DNA of 12,977 nt from Spirochaetales bacterium. Its GTDB lineage: Bacteria; Spirochaetota; Spirochaetia; SZUA-6; DRHE01. The position numbers and the translations under genes are program-made. Positions 6,390 to 12,977 of the stretch are shown here, piece by piece. Each line of letters begins with the position of its first letter. Within the stretch, counting starts at the first letter, position 1. The notes under the pieces were generated by a model. That model was not told the origin of the DNA. It did no database searches and saw only the letters and a program-made list of their open reading frames with translations. Where the stretch lies: the NCBI GenBank assembly GCA_011049745.1, contig DRHE01000279.1:1-12977 (forward strand). The letters run 5' to 3'.

Positions 6390-7115
6390 CTATACTAGCC
6401 CCGTGGTAAAATAATTGCATCCCGATCTTAAGGGACAATCAGTGCATAAGGGTTTCCTGCCGCAGTAAGATTTGGCCTGCCGCACTATCAGGGCGTGGAA
6501 TTCCGCATATAATTCATACTCACGGGGCAGGCTGCCGGTGAATAGTGACTGCAGCCGGTCATAGCTTTCTCCTCCGCTTACCAGTCCCAATCTGGCGGCC
6601 AGACGGTGCGTATAGGCATCGATAACAAAAGAGGGAATTTTATAGGCGTAGAGCAAAATTGAATCAGCGGTTTCCGCTCCAATGCCCCACAGATTTAGTA
6701 AATGCTGTCGCTGTGGTTTCCAGTTCGCTCCGGAGACACTTCCCTCATTAGCAAAGAATTCCACGAGCGTTATCAATTTCCTGGCTTTCTGGTTGTAGTA
6801 GCCGCTGGCCCTGATATACTCACCAAGTTCCGCAAGCGAACAGCCTAAAATCGCCCCGGGTGTCATCAACTCTCGATCTATTAACTTTTCAATTACCCTT
6901 TCCACATTCTTCCAGGTTGTGTTCTGGGTCAACACAGCTCCCATGGCAATCTCGAATCTCTGTTCGGCTGTGCGCGGGTAACTGAAATCTCCTCTGTGAT
7001 ATCCCCGGTCATCAAAAGAACCCCTGCCGGCCAGACTCGAAAGGGGCCACCACCCCTGGGGGCCGAAGCTCTCCAGTAGCCGGCGGTAAACAGCCATCAG
7101 ATCAGAAGCGGTCAT
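6390..7115 (-). CDS. Endonuclease III-related HhH-GPD DNA glycosylase (COG2231/MagIII-like)
   Basis: A 241-residue base-excision repair enzyme of the HhH-GPD superfamily. FEIAMGAVLTQNTTWKNVE at 54-72 is typical of the endonuclease III-related group that includes MagIII 3-methyladenine glycosylase. The helix-hairpin-helix is LWGIGAETADSI (142-153), followed by the catalytic Asp166 in VIDAYTHRL. The Lys that gives true endonuclease III its lyase activity is Glu148 here, so a monofunctional glycosylase is inferred. Four Cys at 218, 224, 227 and 233 suggest a 4Fe-4S cluster, with C-x5-C-x2-C-x5-C rather than the C-x6-C-x2-C-x5-C of E. coli Nth. The ATG overlaps the upstream lnt stop (ATGA), implying coupled translation. 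The damaged base recognised cannot be told from sequence. Confidence 0.88.
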   Translation of the reverse strand: MTASDLMAVYRRLLESFGPQGWWPLSSLAGRGSFDDRGYHRGDFSYPRTAEQRFEIAMGAVLTQNTTWKNVERVIEKLIDRELMTPGAILGCSLAELGEYIRASGYYNQKARKLITLVEFFANEGSVSGANWKPQRQHLLNLWGIGAETADSILLYAYKIPSFVIDAYTHRLAARLGLVSGGESYDRLQSLFTGSLPREYELYAEFHALIVRQAKSYCGRKPLCTDCPLRSGCNYFTTGLV

Positions 7116-9112
7116 GGATTCTTCCGCCGTGCCAGAGTAGCCAAAGCCAGCACTACCAGCATAATACCCTGCAGAATCGGAAACCAGTCGCCATAGCGGG
7201 TATAGAAGGTCAAGCTTGAATTACCAGCCGGCACTTCAGCCAATAGATACTCTTCAGAGTAGTATGGAACCGCCGCTACCAATTTCCCTAATGGATCTAC
7301 ATAACAGGTAAGTCCTGAAGCCGTAGCCCGCAGCAGGGGCCGGCGGTTCTCCACCGCCCGAAAGAGTGAGTTAATATAATGCTGTTTTGCCTCCACCTCG
7401 GTTAATGACCAGTAATCATTGGATATATTGATGATTACCTCGGCTCCCAGCTTAATAAAACGGCGGATGTCATCGGGAAAGGTATCCTCAAAACAGATCG
7501 GAGTAATAAAGGAAAAGCGGGGATGATCAAAGATCACTCTCTCCTTACCAGGCTCCCAGAGATAGACATCAAATGCCAGCAGCAGCTTATAAAACCCCGG
7601 CAGGCTTTCTTTAAAGGGAAAATACTCGGTGAAAGGAACCAGGTGAAGTTTGTGATAGGTCTCAACCCTCTCTCCTGCAGGGGAGAAAAGCACCGCGGCA
7701 TTGTAATCGAGCCTGACCTCCTCACCCTTCTCGCCCTCTACAAGTTCATAGTCATCATTACCGATTAATAGCCAGGTGTTAAGATTTTGCTGGTACTCCA
7801 AGAAATCCCGAACCACTCCGGCAAGGGGATACTTATCAGGATCATACCGGCTCCAGCGCCTGATATTGGGCACAAGAGCAGTCTCTGACCAGATTACAAT
7901 ATCCGGATCTTCAGCCATGGCCTTATCGGTAAGGACTTTAAGTTTTTCAAAGGTTTCCCGGTAATCATTCTTTCGGGGATCGGAGTTCTGCTGGATCAGG
8001 GCAACCCGCACCGGAATGGCTCTCTGCCCTTCACTCTCAGCTCCGCCGCCGTTTATCAGCAAATATATCGTTCCTCCGGTTAAAACCAGGAGAATCAGCG
8101 CAGCCGCTGGTATTACCCGCCACAGCAAAACCTGGCGCTCCCAGAGACGCCCCGTAAAAAGAGAGGCTAAAGCAGCATTGGCCACCAGAACAATGAAACT
8201 CACCCCCCATATCCCGGTAATAGAGGCAATTTGAATCAAGGGCAGGAAAGCATACTGGCTTGAACCTATCATACCCCACGGATAACCCAGGAAGCCGCCT
8301 GTCCTTAAAAAATCAAAAAAGACCCATGCAGTTGGAAATATAAAAAAACCGATCTTCAGATTCCGCTTATAGAGCCAGAGCAGAGGCGCCAGAAATAGCA
8401 GATAGGAAATAAAGAAGAATAAAGCCACTAACTGCAGCGTGATCAGACTAAAGGTTCCCAGCCAGTAATTGGTCAGCATACCCTGGGCTATACCGAATGC
8501 AGTACCGTATAGCACTGCCCAGCGGTAATTGCTTGCAGCAATTACCCAGAAAAGGGGCACCAGAGCAAAAAAGGCCAGCAGCGGCCATCCTTCCAGGCTC
8601 ACAAAAGAGGGAAAGCAAAAGGTTAAGAGCAGCGCGGAAAGTAAAACCAGGGGCAGGGCCCACCGGTGGCGCCAGTCAGTAATAGCGGTGAAACTTGAAA
8701 AGAGCCTCTTCCTCTTAAGCCGCCAGTATAGGTAGTAAGAGATGTTAACCACCAGCAGCGGCATATAGCGGACCACCGCGATAAGACGTTCCCGGGTGGT
8801 ATCAATTGCCAGTTTGATTGCCCCGCCTGTAGCCATAAAACGCTGGACATAGTCCATGTTGGCATTTAAAGCATAGATATAGGCAAAGAGAAAGAAAAAA
8901 AAGGTCAGCAGAAAGAGCAGCTCAGGAAGGCGGAAAAGAGCGAACAGGATTCTCTTTCTCTTCTTATGCAGGCAGAATAGAGGAATCAGGAAATGTAAAG
9001 ACAGTAATACCAGGTAGGGAGCGTCAATAAGAGTAATCCCGGCAACTGAGTAAGGGCCTGAAAGATAGCCCAATCCCTCAATTAGGGGCAGCAGCAGATA
9101 AAGCCAGACCAT
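7112..9112 (-). CDS. lnt: Apolipoprotein N-acyltransferase (second copy) with extra N-terminal membrane region
   Basis: Complete 666-residue Lnt, about 150 longer than the usual 500-520. The extra N-terminus (1-150) has roughly three or four hydrophobic segments (about 4-18, 30-47, 56-82, 110-130) and basic loops (HKKRKR, RLKRKR), and is unlike anything in the first copy. The standard Lnt membrane core begins near 151 (WALPLVLLSALLLTFCFPSF). The nitrilase-like periplasmic domain spans about 366-628, with Glu410 (WSETALVPN), Lys488 (HKLHLVPFTEYFP) and Cys540 (PICFEDTFP) all present, and a last helix at about 643-661. The ATG at 9112 lies 18 bp after the tyrS stop with no obvious ribosome site, so expression may depend on coupling. 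Substrate differences from the first copy, such as lipoprotein class or acyl donor, are possible but unproven. Confidence 0.95.
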   Translation of the reverse strand: MVWLYLLLPLIEGLGYLSGPYSVAGITLIDAPYLVLLSLHFLIPLFCLHKKRKRILFALFRLPELLFLLTFFFFLFAYIYALNANMDYVQRFMATGGAIKLAIDTTRERLIAVVRYMPLLVVNISYYLYWRLKRKRLFSSFTAITDWRHRWALPLVLLSALLLTFCFPSFVSLEGWPLLAFFALVPLFWVIAASNYRWAVLYGTAFGIAQGMLTNYWLGTFSLITLQLVALFFFISYLLFLAPLLWLYKRNLKIGFFIFPTAWVFFDFLRTGGFLGYPWGMIGSSQYAFLPLIQIASITGIWGVSFIVLVANAALASLFTGRLWERQVLLWRVIPAAALILLVLTGGTIYLLINGGGAESEGQRAIPVRVALIQQNSDPRKNDYRETFEKLKVLTDKAMAEDPDIVIWSETALVPNIRRWSRYDPDKYPLAGVVRDFLEYQQNLNTWLLIGNDDYELVEGEKGEEVRLDYNAAVLFSPAGERVETYHKLHLVPFTEYFPFKESLPGFYKLLLAFDVYLWEPGKERVIFDHPRFSFITPICFEDTFPDDIRRFIKLGAEVIINISNDYWSLTEVEAKQHYINSLFRAVENRRPLLRATASGLTCYVDPLGKLVAAVPYYSEEYLLAEVPAGNSSLTFYTRYGDWFPILQGIMLVVLALATLARRKNP

Positions 9113-9130
9113 AAAGTAAAAACCAGACTA

Positions 9131-10363
9131 TCAGTCTATTGAAAAGCGAAAATAGCGCTTCTTTCCGGCTCTCAACAGGACAGCGCCCTCCTTTACCATC
9201 TCAATCTCAATTATCTTTTCAATATCCCTGATATTTTCACCATTCACATAAGCCCCGCCCTGTACCACCAGCCGGCGGGCTTCGCTCCGGGAAGTGCAGA
9301 GACCGGAGGTACAGAATATATCCAGCACATTGATGCCCTTCTCAAGAACTTCTCTTTTTAACGGCGCGCTGGGAATCCCGGACATATCCCCCGATCCACC
9401 CTGCTGAAAAAGGGCCTGTGAAGAGGAGCGTGCCTGCTCGGCAGCCTCCTTTCCATGTACAATTCCGGTTAATTCACCGGCCAGGACCTGCTTGGCGTGG
9501 TTAATCTCCTTATCCCTTAAAGATGCCAGTTCCCTAACCTCGGTCAGAGGTAAATAGGTAAAAAGCAGCAACAGTTTCTCCACATCAGCATCGGGCACAT
9601 TCAGCCAGTACTGGTAGAACTCATAGGGGCTTATCAGGTCAGGGTCTAAAAAGAGCGCCCCTTTCTCCGTCTTACCCATTTTCTTGCCGTCGGAACGGGT
9701 TACCAATGGCGAGGTCAAGGCAAAACACTCAACACTCTCCAGACGCCTGACGAGATCCATCCCAGCTACTATATTGCCCCACTGGTCATCACCGCCCATC
9801 TGCAGCCGGCAGCCGTGTTGCCGGTAGAGGGTAAGAAAATCAAAGGATTGAAGAATTTGATAATTGAACTCAATGAAGGAAAGTCCGCTCTCCAGCCGCA
9901 TTTTATAGGTCTCAAAGCTCAACATGCGGTTGACAGAGAAATGGCTGCCTATATCCCTCAAGAAATCGATATAATTCAAATCAGCCAGCCATTCGGCATT
10001 ATCCACCATCAGGGCCCTGTCACCGGAGAAATCCAAGAAACGGGAGATCTGCTTTTGAAAACATTCAGAATTGGTCCTGATCGTTTCCAGGGACATCATC
10101 TTTCTCATCTCCGTCTTCCCTGATGGATCGCCGATCCTGGAGGTGCCGCCGCCGATCAAGGCAATCGGCCGATGACCGGCCCGTTGAAGATGGGACATGG
10201 CAAATAGCTGCAGAAGATGGCCCGCGTGCAGACTGCTCCCCGTTGGATCGAAACCGATATAGAAGGTGACCCTCTCTGAAGCCAGTAATCTTTTCAAACC
10301 CTCCTCACTGGAGCATTGTTTGATAAAACCCCTTTCTTTTAATACCTCAAAGCCGCCAGCCAT
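9131..10363 (-). CDS. tyrS: Tyrosyl-tRNA synthetase
   Basis: Class I synthetase that charges tRNA-Tyr, 410 residues, the usual length. The Rossmann domain has FYIGFDPTGSSLHAGH with the HIGH-type motif HAGH at 46-49, the tyrosine pocket sequence QMGGDDQWGNI (188-198), and the KMSKS-type loop KMGKT at 228-232. An S4 RNA-binding domain closes the protein (about 343-408). HAGH plus KMGKT fits the TyrRS subfamily in which KMSKS is relaxed. The ATG shares one base with the glyS stop (TAATG) and has GGGAG five bases upstream, so the two genes are translationally coupled. Confidence 0.97.
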   Translation of the reverse strand: MAGGFEVLKERGFIKQCSSEEGLKRLLASERVTFYIGFDPTGSSLHAGHLLQLFAMSHLQRAGHRPIALIGGGTSRIGDPSGKTEMRKMMSLETIRTNSECFQKQISRFLDFSGDRALMVDNAEWLADLNYIDFLRDIGSHFSVNRMLSFETYKMRLESGLSFIEFNYQILQSFDFLTLYRQHGCRLQMGGDDQWGNIVAGMDLVRRLESVECFALTSPLVTRSDGKKMGKTEKGALFLDPDLISPYEFYQYWLNVPDADVEKLLLLFTYLPLTEVRELASLRDKEINHAKQVLAGELTGIVHGKEAAEQARSSSQALFQQGGSGDMSGIPSAPLKREVLEKGINVLDIFCTSGLCTSRSEARRLVVQGGAYVNGENIRDIEKIIEIEMVKEGAVLLRAGKKRYFRFSID

Positions 10364-11706
10364 TATGACTCCCGTTTGTACTCTTTAACAGCTTTGTTTA
10401 TAGCGCCGGTAAGATTATCGCGGGGAACACGCAGCTGCTCCATGGAATCGCGATAACGCAATGTTACCGTGCCGTCCTCTTTGCTCTGATAATCAATGGT
10501 CAAACAAAATGGGGTTCCCGCCTCATCCTGGCGCCGGTAGCGACGGCCGATAGCGCCCCCTTGATCATAGAAAGTTGAAAAATCCTCCCGCAGACTTGCT
10601 TCAATATCCCTGGCCAGTTCAGCCAGACCATCCTTCTTAACCAAAGGGAAGACCCCTACTGTAACCGGAGCCAGCAGCGGATGCATTTTAAGCACCACCC
10701 TTTTTTCACCACCAACCTCTTCTTCCGTATAAGCATCGCTCAAGACAGTTAACACTGTCCTGGTTAAACCGGCTGAGGTTTCAATTACATAGGGAATAAA
10801 ACGCTCCTTTTTTCCATCGTCAAGGTATGACAGGTCCTTGCCGGAATATTCCATATGGCGTTTAAGATCATAATCCGTCCGGTTATGAATGCCTTCCAGC
10901 TCTTTCCAGCCAAAGGGGAATTCATATTCGATATCAAAAGCGATCTTGGCATAGTGAGCCAGCTCATCAGCTCCGTGCTGGTGAAAACGAAGTTTCTTTT
11001 CCCGAATTCCCAGCTTTTTATAGTATTCAAAGCGCTCCTCTTTCCAGTGCTCAAACCACTTTTTATCCTCTGAAGGATGGATAAAAAACTGCATCTCCAT
11101 CTGTTCGAACTCACAGGTTCGGAAGATGAAGTTTTTAGTGGTAATCTCATTGCGAAAAGCTTTGCCCACCTGGGCTATACCGAAAGGAATCTTCACCCGG
11201 CCCGTTTGATGGACATTCTTGAAGTTTACATAAATACCCTGGGCGGTTTCCGGACGCAGGTAAACCAGCGAGCCGTTATCCGCCACAGGCCCTAAATGGG
11301 TTTTAAACATCAGGTTAAACATACGCGGTTCGGTCAGCTCCCCCCCGCAATGCGGGCATTTGTGTTCAGCAAGTGCCTTTTCTTCGAGCTGATCGGCTCT
11401 GAATCGCTGTTTACACTGCTTGCAGTCAACCAGGGGATCGGTAAAATTCTCCACATGGCCGGAAGCTTCCCAAACACGCGGATGCATCATTATAGCAGCA
11501 TCGAGTCCCACAATATTATCATGAAGCTGGGTCATCTCCCGCCACCAGAACCTCTGGATCCTGTTTTTCAGCTCCACCCCTAAAGGACCGTAGTCCCAGG
11601 CTGAGGATAGCCCGCCATATATTTCACTTGATTGAAAGATGAAACCCCTTCTTTTACAGAGGGATACCAGTTTATCCATTGATACTTCTGATGATATCTG
11701 CACCAT
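10363..11706 (-). CDS. glyS: Glycyl-tRNA synthetase, homodimeric class II type
   Basis: Charges tRNA-Gly. This is the single-chain alpha2 form found in archaea, eukaryotes and some bacteria (including spirochaetes), not the alpha2beta2 form of E. coli; its 447 residues fit. Visible features are the N-terminal RRGFIFQSSEIYGG with WDYGPLG, a zinc-ribbon-like pair CKQC and CPHC in the insertion, motif 2 (FRNEITTKNFIFRTCEFEQME region) and motif 3 (ETSAGLTRTVL), followed by a C-terminal anticodon-binding domain (LAPVTVGVFPL). The start is set at ATG 11706, since GGAG lies nine bases upstream; the frame stays open to a TTG at 11721, which would overlap that site. It lies 25 bp downstream of gltX and overlaps tyrS by one base. 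Confidence 0.95.
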   Translation of the reverse strand: MVQISSEVSMDKLVSLCKRRGFIFQSSEIYGGLSSAWDYGPLGVELKNRIQRFWWREMTQLHDNIVGLDAAIMMHPRVWEASGHVENFTDPLVDCKQCKQRFRADQLEEKALAEHKCPHCGGELTEPRMFNLMFKTHLGPVADNGSLVYLRPETAQGIYVNFKNVHQTGRVKIPFGIAQVGKAFRNEITTKNFIFRTCEFEQMEMQFFIHPSEDKKWFEHWKEERFEYYKKLGIREKKLRFHQHGADELAHYAKIAFDIEYEFPFGWKELEGIHNRTDYDLKRHMEYSGKDLSYLDDGKKERFIPYVIETSAGLTRTVLTVLSDAYTEEEVGGEKRVVLKMHPLLAPVTVGVFPLVKKDGLAELARDIEASLREDFSTFYDQGGAIGRRYRRQDEAGTPFCLTIDYQSKEDGTVTLRYRDSMEQLRVPRDNLTGAINKAVKEYKRES

Positions 11707-11715
11707 TGTCCAGCA

Positions 11716-11719
11716 CTCC
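11716..11719 (-). promoter_or_regulatory. Ribosome binding site deciding the glyS start
   Basis: Minus-strand GGAG (within TTGGAGTGC) sits nine bases before the ATG at 11706 in the short gltX-glyS gap. It favours the 11706 start over the TTG at 11721. Confidence 0.5.
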
Positions 11720-11731
11720 AAAATTTATAAG

Positions 11732-12976
11732 TTAAAAAAGTTTAATTACTCTCTCTATCCGTATAAGGGTTCTTGCCTGACCCAGCAGTCTTATAGATTC
11801 AAAGAGAGGGGGGGAAATCCGGGAACCGGTCAGAGCCACCCGCAGGGGCAGAAGCACATCGCCCAGTTTAATACCCATCTCTTTGGCAAGATCCCTGAAT
11901 ATCTTCTCATTCTCTTCATCAGAATAATCGAAAAACTTTTTAAGGATCTGCTCTACTTTTTTGAGTACCTCCAGGGTCTGCTCCTTATCCGATCTTTTGG
12001 GGATTAAATCCTCTATATTGTATTCTTCAATCTCTTTAAACAAAAATCCGGCCAGCCCTGAAACCTCGGAGAGAGTTGTCAATCTCTCCTGCACCAGAGG
12101 AACGAGCCCGGATAATAATCCCATTTGTTCAGGCGATGGATCATCATCCACCAGGCCATCCCGCTGCAAATAGGGCAGAAGCAGGCTGATAAGCTTTTCA
12201 GGCGAAAGTTTGCGAATATAATTACCGTCAAACCAGGCAAGTTTTTTATAATCAAAGACTCCCGGTGCCTTATTAAGCTTCTCTACAGAGACAACACTCT
12301 CCAGTTCCTTTAATGTAAAGAATTCCCTGGAATCATCGAAGGACCAGCCCAGCAGGGCGATATAATTGATCAGTGCCTCAGGCAGGTATCCCTGCTCGCG
12401 GAATTCCATAATCCTGGTGGCGCCGTGTCTCTTGGAGAGTTTCTGCCCATCCTCACCCAGCACCATTGGCAGGTGGCAAAATTTCGGGGGTGTCCATTCC
12501 AATGCCTGATAGATCAGGGTATGCAGGCTGCAAGAAGGCAGCCATTCCTGAGCCCGTAGAATATGGCTGATTTCCATGAGATGGTCATCGATAACATTTG
12601 CCAGGTGATAGGTAGGTAAACCATCTGATTTCAGTAGAACAGGATCGGGATTGATATCCCTGTTTACCGTTTCAATATTGCCCAGCAATTCATCATAAAA
12701 TGAGGTTGAGCCCTCCAGGGGTACCTTAAAACGGGTCACCCGGGTCAAGCCTCTGTCGGCAAATTCCGCCTGCTCTTCGGAACTTAGGGTGCGGCAACGG
12801 CGGTCATAGCCTGAAGATTTCGTTCCCTCGGGGCCACCCTTTCTGAGCTGCTCCAGACGCTCAGGAGAGCAGTAACAGTAATAGGCATTGCCTGACGCTA
12901 CAAGCTGCACTGCATATTTACGGTAGATCTCGGAGCGCTGAGACTGTAAATAGGGGGCATAGGGGCCATCTATATC
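11732..12976 (-). CDS. gltX: Glutamyl-tRNA synthetase, N-terminus cut off by the right edge
   Basis: Class I synthetase that charges tRNA-Glu (and tRNA-Gln where GlnRS is missing). The frame is open from the window edge, beginning DIDGPYAPYLQSQRSEIY, so about 70-90 N-terminal residues including the HIGH motif lie outside. Present are the CYCSPERL segment of the zinc-binding insertion, the second half of the catalytic domain (LKSDGLPTYHLANVIDDHLM, MEISHILRAQEWLPS), the KMSKS-type loop KLSKRHGA, and the helical anticodon-binding C-terminus. In the zinc insertion the third Cys is seen in RRCRTL, but the His of E. coli C-x-H is Thr, so zinc may be lost or bound differently. It is the most upstream gene visible in the housekeeping run. 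Whether it is a discriminating enzyme is not decidable here. Confidence 0.96.
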   Translation of the reverse strand, partial: DIDGPYAPYLQSQRSEIYRKYAVQLVASGNAYYCYCSPERLEQLRKGGPEGTKSSGYDRRCRTLSSEEQAEFADRGLTRVTRFKVPLEGSTSFYDELLGNIETVNRDINPDPVLLKSDGLPTYHLANVIDDHLMEISHILRAQEWLPSCSLHTLIYQALEWTPPKFCHLPMVLGEDGQKLSKRHGATRIMEFREQGYLPEALINYIALLGWSFDDSREFFTLKELESVVSVEKLNKAPGVFDYKKLAWFDGNYIRKLSPEKLISLLLPYLQRDGLVDDDPSPEQMGLLSGLVPLVQERLTTLSEVSGLAGFLFKEIEEYNIEDLIPKRSDKEQTLEVLKKVEQILKKFFDYSDEENEKIFRDLAKEMGIKLGDVLLPLRVALTGSRISPPLFESIRLLGQARTLIRIERVIKLF

Positions 12977-12977
12977 C

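Noticed and set aside
6319..6438. Longer hflX starts (TTG 6438, ATG 6420).
   Set aside because: They overlap the glycosylase gene, lack a clear ribosome site and add about 35-40 residues without HflX similarity; ATG 6318 has GAGG upstream. Not fully excluded.

Overview
The window looks like a chromosomal piece of a spirochaete-like, diderm, lipoprotein-making bacterium with mid GC content. The lineage call is inference. It rests on a ribosomal protein S20 - HU - Lnt gene run of the kind I recall from treponemes, on two apolipoprotein N-acyltransferase (Lnt) genes (a situation also known in some spirochaetes), on a eukaryote-type homodimeric glycyl-tRNA synthetase, and on frequent TTG starts. 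Nothing in the window looks like phage, plasmid, insertion sequence or CRISPR, and I found no tRNA or rRNA.

Left block (1-2170, minus strand): rpsT (S20), hup (HU/IHF-family protein) and a first lnt that runs off the left edge. All three read leftward from a good sigma70-type promoter upstream of rpsT (TTGACA, 17 bp, TATTTT).

Middle block (about 2158-3692): a short palindrome and a degenerate 38-bp tandem repeat array rich in TTGACA hexamers. It abuts plus-strand remnants of signal-transduction genes: the end of a CHASE-like sensor domain, a membrane helix and a PAS domain, joined in frame to a piece of a NrtA/CmpA-like binding protein, then (after a frame change) an HPt domain, then a 21-codon stub of a response regulator. 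No kinase core is present. I read this as decayed DNA shaped by internal deletions, though a natural chimera or an assembly join cannot be excluded from sequence alone.

Right block (3709-12977, minus strand): a receiver-PP2C phosphatase gene with its own strong promoter and an almost leaderless start, preceded on the same strand by a tightly packed housekeeping run in transcription order gltX (cut by the right edge), glyS, tyrS, a second lnt with an extra N-terminal membrane region, an endonuclease III-related DNA glycosylase, and hflX. Spacings in that run are 25 bp or less, or overlaps, up to the glycosylase, which suggests one operon. It links charging of Glu, Gly and Tyr tRNAs with lipoprotein N-acylation, base-excision repair and ribosome rescue.

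I do not see a convincing new biological system. The most unusual material is the repeat array with the mosaic sensor remnant beside it, followed by the extended second Lnt.
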